This document shows, in pieces, positions 1-6,978 of a DNA stretch of 46,054 nt (positions are counted from its first letter, which is position 1; each line of letters opens with the position of its first letter). The DNA is from Candidatus Omnitrophota bacterium. GTDB lineage: Bacteria > Omnitrophota > Gorgyraeia > 1-14-0-20-64-10. The translations under genes were made by a program, and so were the position numbers. The notes under the pieces were generated by a model. The model was given only the letters and a program-made list of their open reading frames with translations, did no database searches and was not told the DNA's origin. Where the stretch lies: positions 1 to 46,054 of the forward strand of contig JACQCH010000003.1 of assembly GCA_016201735.1 (NCBI GenBank). The letters are read 5' to 3'.

Positions 1-73
1 GATTTTGCGTATCCCGCACACGCTGGAAGTCGTTCATGCATGTCAAGGGCGGTCCAACGTTCTTGCGACAATC

Positions 74-102
74 TGTGCTCGACGGTTAAGTTGATCGCCA
101 TG
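74..102 (+). repeat. 29-bp repeat, inverted partner at right edge
   Basis: This 29-base stretch (tgtgctcgacggttaag followed by ttgatcgccatg) is the exact reverse complement of 45915-45943. The two copies therefore lie about 45.8 kb apart in opposite orientation, near both ends of the window. The copy here lies upstream of the first exported-protein gene. The partner interrupts the recognisable part of a methyltransferase gene. It is probably part of a dispersed repeat family, and its position near both ends is consistent with contig breaks at repeats. Confidence 0.8.
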
Positions 103-119
103 AGTCTGAGGCCGAATTG

Positions 120-194
120 CATTTCGAGGCCGTTAGGCCGAGAAATCCCGATTTTCAAAGCGAGATCTCTCACCACTTCATGGTTCGAGATGAC
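120..194 (+). repeat. two-hairpin dispersed repeat (family R2), copy 1
   Basis: The unit begins catttcgag and ends tcgagatgac, its own approximate reverse complement, with an internal small hairpin (gaggccgttaggccgag) and a second one (caccacttcatggttcg). Related copies are at 2099-2177 and 2836-2914. All three lie over the 5' end of genes for exported proteins and are read in the same frame, so they contribute to signal-peptide n-regions. Confidence 0.75.
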
Positions 195-1389
195 ATCGAC
201 GAGATTGCTTCGGACACTTCGTGTCCTCGCAATGACGGTTGCGGTGCTTATTCCCTCGTCTGCTTATGCGGAGGCGGCGGTGGCTCTAAAGAGCGTGCCG
301 CCGATGCCCGAGGGAACGGTTCTGTTTGAGGGAGAGCAACGGTTCGCCCAGCGGGGTCGGATCGGAGGATTTGCCGTGAAGCCCTCCAAGTACGGGATCT
401 ACTACGACCGCCGGGTCCGCCGGGAAGGGTCGGCCGAAGAGCCGGTCTATGTCCGGTATTTGAAGACGCCGAACCCTTCGTTTGTCGGCGTCTATCTGAT
501 CCTCGTGGGGGATCTTTCCTCTTACACCACCCTGACCTTCTGGATCAAGGGGGCCAAGGGGGGAGAGACCTTTGAGCTGGGGATGAACGATGTGATTTCC
601 AACAAGCGGGAAGACGCGGTGATGGCCGGCTCGATTTACCGGTACCTGCCCCAGGGGATCACCACCGAATGGCAGCAGGTGAAGGTTCCCTTGGATGATT
701 TTTTTGGAGCGGATCTGGCCCGCGTTTACAGCATCGTGTTCGGCTTCAACGAGGAGGGAACCGGGGAGTTCTGGATCGAGGGGTTGGAGTTCCATGCCCA
801 GCCGCTGGTCGACCGGGAATCTGAAATCGCCGCCCGGGGGGAACTGCTTCTGGACAATTTCGACCACAGCGACCTGAATCTGTTGGGCCGGAAGGCCAAC
901 GCCTACAAACGGATCCCGTCGGTCTGCGCCTTCAGCCGGGTCCCCGAACCCCGGGTGGGGTCCCAGGGGCGGGGGCTCCGGCTGGATTGGGCGAAGCAGA
1001 CAACCGGTTGGTGCGGTTACTACACGCTGCTCAACCAGATTGACGGGGAATTCTTCGACTTAAGCTCCTACAAGGAGGTCCGTTTTTCCGTGCGGGGACT
1101 CAAGGGCAAGGAGAGCTTTGAGATCGGGATGGCGGATAAGTCATGGCTGACCATCGGCGATTCCGTCAAGGCCGGGTCGATTGAAAAATATCTCCCTCCT
1201 CAGGGGGTGACCTCCTCATGGCAAGAAGTAGTGATTCCTTTGTCGGGTTTTGGTAAGCTGGATTGGAGTCAGATGGGTTCATTCGTGATCAATTTCCCGA
1301 ACCCGAGCGAAGGGACGGTCTTTTTGGATAATCTGCGGTTTATTCGAAAAACACAGGAGGAACTGTTGAAGGAATGGGAGGGACAATGA
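190..1389 (+). CDS. exported protein with two carbohydrate-binding-like domains
   Basis: This is an exported protein of about 399 residues. The N-terminus (TRLLRTLRVLAMTVAVL then SSAYA) is a signal peptide encoded by a dispersed repeat. Two similar beta-sandwich-like modules follow, each shaped as a glycine-rich strand, a W/YCGYYT-type segment, the pattern LxFxVxGxxGxExFxxGMxD, and a closing WQxVxIPLxxF strand ending in ..LDNLRF. The pattern recalls CBM11/CIA30-like carbohydrate-binding folds, but the family is my inference. The next two genes and the inserted domain of the permease at 13676 share it. The ORF is open from 40. I chose the ATG at 190, at the end of repeat R2, because upstream codons read repeat sequence and no ribosome site is visible there; 40 or 100 remain possible. 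It overlaps the next gene by ATGA, indicating translational coupling. Confidence 0.7.
   Translation: MTSTRLLRTLRVLAMTVAVLIPSSAYAEAAVALKSVPPMPEGTVLFEGEQRFAQRGRIGGFAVKPSKYGIYYDRRVRREGSAEEPVYVRYLKTPNPSFVGVYLILVGDLSSYTTLTFWIKGAKGGETFELGMNDVISNKREDAVMAGSIYRYLPQGITTEWQQVKVPLDDFFGADLARVYSIVFGFNEEGTGEFWIEGLEFHAQPLVDRESEIAARGELLLDNFDHSDLNLLGRKANAYKRIPSVCAFSRVPEPRVGSQGRGLRLDWAKQTTGWCGYYTLLNQIDGEFFDLSSYKEVRFSVRGLKGKESFEIGMADKSWLTIGDSVKAGSIEKYLPPQGVTSSWQEVVIPLSGFGKLDWSQMGSFVINFPNPSEGTVFLDNLRFIRKTQEELLKEWEGQ
201..238 (+). repeat. palindromic dispersed repeat (family R1), copy 1
   Basis: The sequence gagattgcttcggacacttc then gtgtcctcgcaatgacgg is an interrupted palindrome. Copies are at 1394, 10939 and 41691. 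In all four places it lies in the same orientation and reading frame inside a signal-peptide coding region and is translated as RLLRxLxxLAMT or close to it. Confidence 0.85.
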
Positions 1390-2018
1390 GGACGAGATTG
1401 CTTCGGGCGCTTTGCACCCTCGCAATGACGGCGGTTTTTGCCATCCCGGCTTTCGCTGCCGAGGAGAAGAAGGTTCTCATCGATGATTTCGAGGGGGGGA
1501 TGTCCAACAAGCTCGGCGGCAACGGGAGCACCTATGTTCAGGAACCCTCCCGCGCCCTGGCCCTGGTCATGAAGGATAAAAAACTGGCCCACGATGGAGA
1601 AGGGATCTTGATGCTCAAGTACGACAAGAAAGCCAAGGGGGGTCCCTACGACTCTGGAGGGTGGTGCGGCTATTACACGATGGTCGGTCCGAACAAACGT
1701 TTCTTTGACGCGACCGCTTACAAGACCCTGACCTTTTGGGTCAAGGGGGCTACGGGAGAGGAGAACTTCGTGGTGGGAATCGCCGATCAGCACTGGAACG
1801 AGGTGGGGGATTCGGTCAAGTCGGAGGCGATCGGAAAGTACCTGTCCACCCGCCACCTGGCCAAGGAGTGGCAGAAGGCGAAGATTCCTTTGGATACCTT
1901 TCTGGTGGACATGAAGAAACTGGTCTCCATCGCGGTCTGCTTCGAAGGTTCCGTCCTGCCCGGTGGGGAGGGAAAGGGAACCGTCTACATCGATGGCTTG
2001 ACGTTCGAGGAGGAATAG
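1386..2018 (+). CDS. exported carbohydrate-binding-like protein, single domain
   Basis: This 210-residue exported protein starts at the ATG at 1386, which follows a clear ribosome site (gggaggga) and overlaps the upstream stop as ATGA. The signal peptide MRTRLLRALCTLAMTAVF, ending AIPAFA, is read from repeat R1. The mature part begins with VLIDDFEGG and carries one copy of the beta-sandwich module: SGGWCGYYT, then LTFWVKGATGEENFVVGIAD, GDSVKSEAIGKYL and WQKAKIPLDTF, ending in YIDGLTFEE. It is a close paralogue of the next gene and of the second half of the previous gene. A carbohydrate- or glycan-binding role outside the cytoplasm is inferred from the fold pattern and the sugar locus. No catalytic motif is visible. 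Confidence 0.8.
   Translation: MRTRLLRALCTLAMTAVFAIPAFAAEEKKVLIDDFEGGMSNKLGGNGSTYVQEPSRALALVMKDKKLAHDGEGILMLKYDKKAKGGPYDSGGWCGYYTMVGPNKRFFDATAYKTLTFWVKGATGEENFVVGIADQHWNEVGDSVKSEAIGKYLSTRHLAKEWQKAKIPLDTFLVDMKKLVSIAVCFEGSVLPGGEGKGTVYIDGLTFEEE
1394..1430 (+). repeat. palindromic dispersed repeat (family R1), copy 2
   Basis: The sequence gagattgcttcgggcgcttt then gcaccctcgcaatgacg matches the copy at 201-238 with a few changes. It encodes RLLRALCTLAMT within the signal peptide of the gene starting at 1386. Confidence 0.85.
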
Positions 2019-2044
2019 GTGCCAGGCACCGGGTGCCTGGCACC
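2018..2044 (+). repeat. ggtgccaggcacc palindrome pair, copy 1
   Basis: Two 13-base palindrome-like halves, ggtgccaggcacc and ggtgcctggcacc, sit one base apart directly after the stop of the previous gene. The same pair, with an 8-base spacer, recurs at 9569-9602. The unit lies between the stop codon and the strong ribosome site of the next gene, so an RNA hairpin here could affect coupling or mRNA stability. Confidence 0.8.
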
Positions 2045-2063
2045 ATTAAAGGAGGAATTATCC

Positions 2064-2825
2064 ATGATCCGGGCACATTTAAGAACTTGGCTCAAAACGT
2101 CATCTCGAGCCCAGAAGGGGCGAGAGATCTCGTCTTTAAAGGTGAGATTTCTCCTCGCTTCGCTCGTCGAAATGACGATCATCCTGGGGTCCCCTTTTCT
2201 GACCCCGGTCCTTTCCGCTCCGGCCTCTCTGGTTCTGGTAGTGGATGATTTCGAGGGGGGGGAGGTGAAAAACCAGCTGGGAAACCGGGCCAACGTCTTC
2301 ATCAAGGCCCCCTCCAAGGCGATGGTGTCCCGCCGCGAGGATCTGATTGAGGGTAAGAAGACGAACGTTTTGATGCTCCGGTACGAGAAGAAAAACAGCG
2401 GCGGGCCTTATGACTCCGGAGGGTGGTGCGGATACTACACACTGCTGAAGTCTCCCGGGGCGTTGAGGGCCCCCACGCCGGACAACCCGAATCCGGAGCC
2501 GGTGGAAGAGCAGTACCTGGACGCCTCCGGCTACAAGGCGATCACCTTTTGGATCCGGGGCGAGAAAGGGGACGAGAATTTCGTCGTGGGGCTGTCCGAC
2601 CGTCATTGGGATCGGGTCGGGGATTCGGTCAAATCGCAGGAGATCGGGAAATATCTGCAGGCGGGAAAACTCACGACCCAGTGGCAGAGGGCCACGATCC
2701 CATTGGACGAGTACTTCGTTGATCTGACACAGGTGGCTTCCATCTCCATCGTGTTCGAGGGGGATCTGTTTCCGCCCTCCGGCCACGCCGGAACGGTCTA
2801 CATCGACAACATCACCTTGGAATGA
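2064..2825 (+). CDS. exported carbohydrate-binding-like protein, single domain
   Basis: This is a 253-residue exported paralogue of the preceding protein. The ATG at 2064 follows an excellent ribosome site (aaaggaggaa), which fixes the start downstream of the palindrome pair and upstream of an R2 repeat. The long n-region (TSSRAQKGREISSLKVRFLL) is therefore translated from repeat sequence before the hydrophobic core and the site LSAPA. The mature chain starts VVDDFEGG and holds one beta-sandwich module with SGGWCGYYTLL, ITFWIRGEKGDENFVVGLSD, GDSVKSQEIGKYL and WQRATIPLDEY, ending YIDNITLE. A Pro-rich insertion (PTPDNPNPEPVEE) follows the CGYYT segment. It overlaps the next gene by ATGA. Confidence 0.8.
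   Translation: MIRAHLRTWLKTSSRAQKGREISSLKVRFLLASLVEMTIILGSPFLTPVLSAPASLVLVVDDFEGGEVKNQLGNRANVFIKAPSKAMVSRREDLIEGKKTNVLMLRYEKKNSGGPYDSGGWCGYYTLLKSPGALRAPTPDNPNPEPVEEQYLDASGYKAITFWIRGEKGDENFVVGLSDRHWDRVGDSVKSQEIGKYLQAGKLTTQWQRATIPLDEYFVDLTQVASISIVFEGDLFPPSGHAGTVYIDNITLE
2099..2177 (+). repeat. two-hairpin dispersed repeat (family R2), copy 2
   Basis: The unit starts gtcatctcgag and ends cgtcgaaatgac, with internal inverted segments gagatct/cgagatttctc-like and ctcgcttcgctcg. It is divergent from, but alignable with, 120-194 and 2836-2914. It lies within the translated signal-peptide region of the gene that starts at 2064. Confidence 0.65.
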
Positions 2826-3838
2826 CGGCTGACCGTGTCATTTCGAGGCCGTCAGGCCGAGAAATCTCGTCTCTAAAAGCGGGATCTCTCGCCACTTCGT
2901 GGCTCGAGATGACACGGGTACTAATGCTAGTTATCCTCCTCTCCCTCTCTCTTTTTGTCGGCCATCCGGGACCGGTCTTTTCTGAAGAACCGCCCCGGGT
3001 TGCAGAACCGCTCCGGGCGACCTGGGTGTGGGACGTTCGGCTCCTGCTTTACCCGAAGGAACAATCTGCCCTCCTGAAATTTTGCCAGTCCCATCGAATC
3101 GGCACCTTGTACCTGTTCGCCTATAATTTAACGCCCCCCATGGATCAGACTTACCGGGAGTTTAACCGTCAGGCCCATCAGGCGGGACTGACGGTGTACG
3201 CCTTGGGGGGGGATCCCCGTTGGGGACAGCCCCGCTATCATCCGGTGCCGTTGGCCTGGGTCGAGTCGATCCGCCAGTTTAATCGTCAGGCCTCCAAACA
3301 GGAGCGGTTTGACGGGATCCACACCGATGTGGAGGTGTATCTGCTTTCCAAATCCTGGGACGAACATCCCGAGGTGCTCCTGGGCGGCTACCTGGATCTC
3401 CACGCGAAGATCGCCGACATTCTCAAATCCGACCTGGAGCCGATTTCCCTGGGGGTCGATGTCCCCTTCTGGTTCGACGACGACACCGCCTGGCGGATCC
3501 TTTGGCATGGGACGATCAAGCCCCCCTCCCATCACATACTGGACATCGCGGAATCGATCACGGTTCTGGCCTACCGGAATGCCGCGGAAGGGTCCGACGG
3601 AACCATTCAGCTGGTTTCGCTCGAGATGGATTACGCCGACCGGATCGGCAAGAAGGTTTTCATCGGTCAGGAAACGCAGAAGGATCTTTTCCCCCCCTAC
3701 GTGACCTTTGGGGGAACCTCTTGCGCGGTCATGGAGAGGGAGATCAGGAAGGTCTTTAAAGCGGTGGGTCGGCGGCCCAGCTTCGGCGGATTCGCGATCC
3801 ACCATTACGAGAGTTACCAACGGCTATGCGGCGAATAA
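2822..3838 (+). CDS. exported TIM-barrel protein with GH18-like motif
   Basis: This is an exported protein of 338 residues, or about 309 if it starts at the ATG at 2909. The start shown overlaps the upstream stop as ATGA; the alternative begins just after an R2 repeat and gives a compact signal peptide (MTRVLMLVILLSLSLFVG). The body reads as alternating beta strands and helices of a TIM barrel: ATWVWDVRLLL, GTLYLFAYN, GLTVYALGGD, FDGIHTDVEVY, ISLGVDVPFW, ITVLAYRN, KKVFIGQET and GFAIHHYESY. The strand FDGIHTDVE resembles the DGxxxDxE catalytic strand of GH18 chitinase-type enzymes. With the nearby N-acetylglucosamine genes, a glycoside hydrolase acting on chitin- or peptidoglycan-like glycans is plausible but unproven. 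It overlaps the next gene by 13 bases. Confidence 0.65.
   Translation: MTADRVISRPSGREISSLKAGSLATSWLEMTRVLMLVILLSLSLFVGHPGPVFSEEPPRVAEPLRATWVWDVRLLLYPKEQSALLKFCQSHRIGTLYLFAYNLTPPMDQTYREFNRQAHQAGLTVYALGGDPRWGQPRYHPVPLAWVESIRQFNRQASKQERFDGIHTDVEVYLLSKSWDEHPEVLLGGYLDLHAKIADILKSDLEPISLGVDVPFWFDDDTAWRILWHGTIKPPSHHILDIAESITVLAYRNAAEGSDGTIQLVSLEMDYADRIGKKVFIGQETQKDLFPPYVTFGGTSCAVMEREIRKVFKAVGRRPSFGGFAIHHYESYQRLCGE
2836..2914 (+). repeat. two-hairpin dispersed repeat (family R2), copy 3
   Basis: The unit runs from tgtcatttcgaggccgtcag to gtggctcgagatgac. It contains hairpins gaggccgtcaggccgag and gccacttcgtggc, and its ends are complementary (gtcatttcgag/ctcgagatgac). It aligns with 120-194 base for base with few changes. 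It is read in-frame as ISRPSGREISSLKAGSLATS in the N-terminus of the GH18-like protein. Confidence 0.8.
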
Positions 3839-4698
3839 GCGCATTTCTTCTTCTCCTTACCCAGCTTTGCTCGCCCCTGCTTCCGCAGGCCCTTGCCGAC
3901 GTGGTCTACCTGAAGTCCGGCAAGGATCTTAAAGGGCTGGTGGTCGAGGAGCATCGGGACCGGATCCTGGTGAACACGGAGGGGAAGGAGGTTTTCCTGC
4001 TTCGGAAGGAGATTGATGAGGTGTTCTACGACGACCCCGAGCGCAACTACCTGTATCTGGGAAATCAGGCGCTCGAGGGGGGGGAATTGAATCTGGCCAA
4101 GGAATTCTTCCGGAAATCCCTTCAGATCAATTCCGGTTTCCAAGAGGCGGAGGAGGCGCTTCACTGTCTGGAAGATCTTCAGCGGAAGGAGAAAGTTTCC
4201 CCGGGGCAGCCGGACCCGGCGGCCGCCTTAAAACTTCAGTGGGGGTTGGAGCTTGGGCGGACCAATCCATATCCGACGGTGCGTGTGGTCCGGGAAGGTT
4301 CCTTGGCCGCACGGGCGGGGATCGCCGCGGGGGATTCTTTGGTGAGCGTCTGGGGCTCCTCCTTGGGTTTCTTGCCGGTGGAGGAAGCGGCGCGGGCTCT
4401 GCTGGGTCCGCCTGCAACAAAGGTGAAGCTGGTCCTTCAGAGGGATGTGGAGCTCTCGCCCGGGCTGATGCTGGGGATCACGTTGGGGATGGAACGGCTC
4501 GGATTAACCGTCACGGCGGTGTCTCAAGGCGGCGCGGCGCAGGGGCATGGGATCAATCCGCTGGATCGGATTGTCTCCATCCAGGGACGCTCCACCCGCT
4601 ACCTGCCGCTCAATCAGGCGCGGCGAATTCTGGAAGTTGTTAAGGAAGAACGGGTCTCCTTAAGGATTCACCGGGATCTTATGATTCTTAGAGAATAG
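3826..4698 (+). CDS. exported TPR and PDZ-domain protein
   Basis: This is a 290-residue protein with a signal peptide (RISAFLLLLTQLCSPLL, cut near QALA). Residues 25-65 form a small beta segment (DVVYLKSGKDLKGLVVEE) typical of the exported modules that precede TPRs. Residues 70-105 are a TPR-like helix pair (NYLYLGNQALEGGELNLAKEFFRKSL). Two PDZ-like modules follow at about 125-205 (VREGSLAARAGIAAGDSLVSV) and 210-288 (AVSQGGAAQGHGINPLDRIVSI). No protease domain is present, so it is likely an adaptor or scaffold. The start codon lies inside the end of the upstream gene. The relation to the carbohydrate-binding proteins is known only from operon position. Confidence 0.8.
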   Translation: MRRISAFLLLLTQLCSPLLPQALADVVYLKSGKDLKGLVVEEHRDRILVNTEGKEVFLLRKEIDEVFYDDPERNYLYLGNQALEGGELNLAKEFFRKSLQINSGFQEAEEALHCLEDLQRKEKVSPGQPDPAAALKLQWGLELGRTNPYPTVRVVREGSLAARAGIAAGDSLVSVWGSSLGFLPVEEAARALLGPPATKVKLVLQRDVELSPGLMLGITLGMERLGLTVTAVSQGGAAQGHGINPLDRIVSIQGRSTRYLPLNQARRILEVVKEERVSLRIHRDLMILRE

Positions 4699-4711
4699 GG
4701 GGGATTGACAG

Positions 4712-5281
4712 ATGTCAGCTAAATTTCGGCGGACGCACTATATCACCGATTTTTCTCTGCAGATGCGGTATATCCTCGTCACCTTTCTGATGCTGGTCGC
4801 CTACTTTGGGATTTCTCTCTGGGTTGTTTATATGGCCGGCTGGCAGCATCTGGTGGAACGGCTTTCCCAGGTTTACCCGCAGGGGAGGTTGACGGAGATC
4901 CTGGGGCTGATCTATCTTCGGATGGCCCTCGGGTTCTTGCTGATGCTCCCGGTGACGTTCGGGATTACCCTGTTTCTTTCCCATACGATTGCCGGCCCGC
5001 TGGTCCGGATCAAGCGGTACCTGCGGCTAATGGCCAAGGGAGAGTTTGATCTGTCGCCGCTGGCCCTCCGGAGGTTCGATGAGTTGAAGGAGGTTGCCCA
5101 GCTGATCAACGAGATCACCTCCCATCAGGGGCCCCGTCTTCAGGAGCGCCGGAGTCTGGTGAATTCCCTGCAGGGGACGATCCAGGCGCTCCGGAACGAC
5201 CTGCAGCGCCTGCCCTCGATCGGGCAGGAGGTCCACCGGAAGGTCAATTTCCTGGCCGACTCTCTGCGCGTGCTGGAATAG
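4712..5281 (+). CDS. two-TM membrane protein with HAMP domain
   Basis: This is a 189-residue inner-membrane protein. Two transmembrane helices, about 20-45 (YILVTFLMLVAYFGISLWVV) and 70-95 (MALGFLLMLPVTFGITLFL), flank a short loop of about 30 residues on the far side. They are followed by a HAMP-like linker (HTIAGPLVRIKRYLRLMAKG) and a C-terminal coiled-coil stretch. No kinase, cyclase or methyl-accepting output domain follows, so it is a truncated-looking receptor or a stand-alone signalling/scaffold protein of a type seen in delta-like bacteria. The start at 4712 has an upstream purine-rich site (agggggat). It ends the first operon segment; a 216-base repeat follows. Confidence 0.75.
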   Translation: MSAKFRRTHYITDFSLQMRYILVTFLMLVAYFGISLWVVYMAGWQHLVERLSQVYPQGRLTEILGLIYLRMALGFLLMLPVTFGITLFLSHTIAGPLVRIKRYLRLMAKGEFDLSPLALRRFDELKEVAQLINEITSHQGPRLQERRSLVNSLQGTIQALRNDLQRLPSIGQEVHRKVNFLADSLRVLE

Positions 5282-5330
5282 ATGAGGGCGTCGGGGTGTC
5301 GGGAGGCGGCTCCGGTACCCTCTTGCTTCC

Positions 5331-5546
5331 GGGTCCTGGCATGGGGCAGCCCAGTTCCGGCATCGGGCCTTGTTCGGATGGATAGTTCACAGTGACCATG
5401 TCAGAGCATAGGGAGATGGCCGAACCCGACAGGACGTTCCATGGAAAGTCGTACCTTTCAGCATGGGTTTCCATTCGATCAGGGCTTGAGCCTGAAACGT
5501 CGGCCCTGCTGGCGGAATCTGGCCTGCCCCCTGCCACCCGAAGCTC
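5331..5546 (+). repeat. ~215-bp dispersed repeat (family L), copy A
   Basis: This unit runs from gggtcctg to cgaagctc and is about 75-80% identical by eye to 13254-13468 and to the reverse complement of 14991-15197. It contains the palindrome ccatgg, the inverted pair atggaaa/tttccat, and a conserved open frame of about 45 codons (MSEHREMAEP...LEPETSALL). It fills most of the 272-base gap before the next gene. Confidence 0.85.
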
Positions 5547-5553
5547 TTCTGCT

Positions 5554-6117
5554 ATGGCCCCGAGCCGATTCCTTTACTTTTCTCCTCTCTTTTTTCTTTC
5601 GGTTTCTCTCGTTCCCTTGATCGCTTCTTCCTCTCGTGCTTTTGCGGCCGATGCGCAGACGAGGGAGGAGGCCAAGGATACCAATAAGGACGGCAAACCG
5701 GACGAATGGAGGATTTACGACGGGGAAAAGCTCCTGCGCATCGAGAGGGATCGGGATGGGGATGGAAGAAGGGAGGTGGTGATCTATTTCAAGGACGGCA
5801 AGCCGGAGCGGGCCGAGATCGACCGCAACAACGATGGGAAGCCGGACATGATCCTTTTCTACAAGGAGGGCAAGCCAGACCGCCAGCAGGGGGATTTAAA
5901 TTTCGACGGGAAGCCGGATTACTGGGCCTTCTACAAGAATGGGATCAAGGATCTGGTGATCATGGACAAGAATCACGACGGCAAGCCCGATGCCTGGTTC
6001 TACTACAAGGAGGGGGGCCAAAAGATTTCCGCCGGGGTGATCGATGAGAACTTTGACGGAAAGCCGGACCGGACCGTAGGCGAAGTCCCCAAGGAGGAAA
6101 CCCGCCAGCCCTGGTAG
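5554..6117 (+). CDS. exported Asp-rich calcium-binding-type repeat protein
   Basis: The exported protein has about 187 residues. The ORF is open from 5392, but that part is repeat L; the first sensible start is the ATG at 5554, giving the signal peptide APSRFLYFSPLFFLSVSLV and a cut near RAFA. The mature protein is six tandem units of roughly 23-27 residues, each with a D-x-N/D-x-D-G-K-P-D loop: DTNKDGKPD, DRDGDGRRE, DRNNDGKPD, DLNFDGKPD, DKNHDGKPD and DENFDGKPD. The units are separated by aromatic-rich hairpins (FYKEGK, FYKNGI, YYKEGG). Such loops bind calcium in dockerin and thrombospondin-3-like repeats. A structural or calcium-dependent envelope role is likely. No ribosome site is obvious. 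Confidence 0.75.
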   Translation: MAPSRFLYFSPLFFLSVSLVPLIASSSRAFAADAQTREEAKDTNKDGKPDEWRIYDGEKLLRIERDRDGDGRREVVIYFKDGKPERAEIDRNNDGKPDMILFYKEGKPDRQQGDLNFDGKPDYWAFYKNGIKDLVIMDKNHDGKPDAWFYYKEGGQKISAGVIDENFDGKPDRTVGEVPKEETRQPW

Positions 6118-6128
6118 TCCCGCGGATC

Positions 6129-6157
6129 TTGACGAACCTGCCGTTCCATGATAAAAA
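6129..6157 (+). promoter_or_regulatory. putative promoter of nagB
   Basis: A -35-like TTGACG at 6129-6134 and a -10-like TAAAAA at 6152-6157 are 17 bases apart, with TG one base before the -10 (extended -10). Transcription would begin around 6164 and leave a leader of about 43 bases before the nagB start. Confidence 0.5.
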
Positions 6158-6206
6158 GGAAGTTCACCAACCGTAACAAAACCCAAAAGGAGTTCCGCAG
6201 AAAACC

Positions 6207-6974
6207 ATGGAAGTCGTTGTGAAGGAATCTTACGAAGAGATGTCGAAGCTGTCCGCGGAGCTGATTGCCGAGGTGATTCGGCGAAAACCGCGCGCGGTGT
6301 TGGGCTTGGCCACCGGGTCGACCCCTCTGGGGACTTATAAGGAATTGATCCGGCTGCATAAGCAGGAAGGCCTGGATTTCTCCCGGGTGATCACCTTTAA
6401 CCTGGATGAGTACGTCGGGCTGGTTCACGGCCATCCTCAGAGCTACCATTATTTTATGTCGGAGAATCTGTTTAAGCACATCAACGTCAACCCAAAGAAC
6501 GTCCATGTCCCGGATGGAACCGCCAAGGACATCCCCGGGTTCTGCCGGTGGTATGAGGAGCAGATCGTGAAGACCGGCGGGCTGGATCTGCAGCTGTTGG
6601 GGATCGGTTCCAACGGGCACATCGCCTTCAATGAGCCCGGCTCCTCGTTGGGTTCCCGGACCCGCATCAAGACCCTGGATGATAAAACCCGCCAGGACAA
6701 CGCCCGTTTCTTCAAGAACATGAATGAAGTCCCCAAGTACGCCATCACCATGGGCATCGGGACCATCATGGATGCCCGGCAGCTGATCCTGTTGGCCAAT
6801 GGGGCGGGGAAGGCCGACGCGATCTTGAAAACCTGCGAAGGCCCCATCACAGCCATCGTGCCTGCCACGATCGTCCAGCTGCATCCGAAGGCGACGATCA
6901 TCATAGATAAACAGGCGGCGACGAAATTGACCCGAGAGTACCCAGCGGAGCCCCGGGTCTTAGTCCTGGCTTAG
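6207..6974 (+). CDS. nagB: glucosamine-6-phosphate deaminase NagB
   Basis: The 255-residue protein converts glucosamine-6-phosphate to fructose-6-phosphate and ammonia, the last step of GlcNAc catabolism. The family motifs are all present: LGLATGSTPLGTYKELI (phosphate-binding turn), FNLDEYVGL with the catalytic Asp, LLGIGSNGHIAFNEPGSS (NagB signature with the active-site His), and TMGIGTIMDARQLILLANG. Length is close to that of the Bacillus type (about 240-270), which usually lacks the allosteric site of the E. coli enzyme. It is followed after 4 bases by the DUF4954-like gene and works with nagA at 15206. Confidence 0.96.
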   Translation: MEVVVKESYEEMSKLSAELIAEVIRRKPRAVLGLATGSTPLGTYKELIRLHKQEGLDFSRVITFNLDEYVGLVHGHPQSYHYFMSENLFKHINVNPKNVHVPDGTAKDIPGFCRWYEEQIVKTGGLDLQLLGIGSNGHIAFNEPGSSLGSRTRIKTLDDKTRQDNARFFKNMNEVPKYAITMGIGTIMDARQLILLANGAGKADAILKTCEGPITAIVPATIVQLHPKATIIIDKQAATKLTREYPAEPRVLVLA

Positions 6975-6978
6975 CAAG

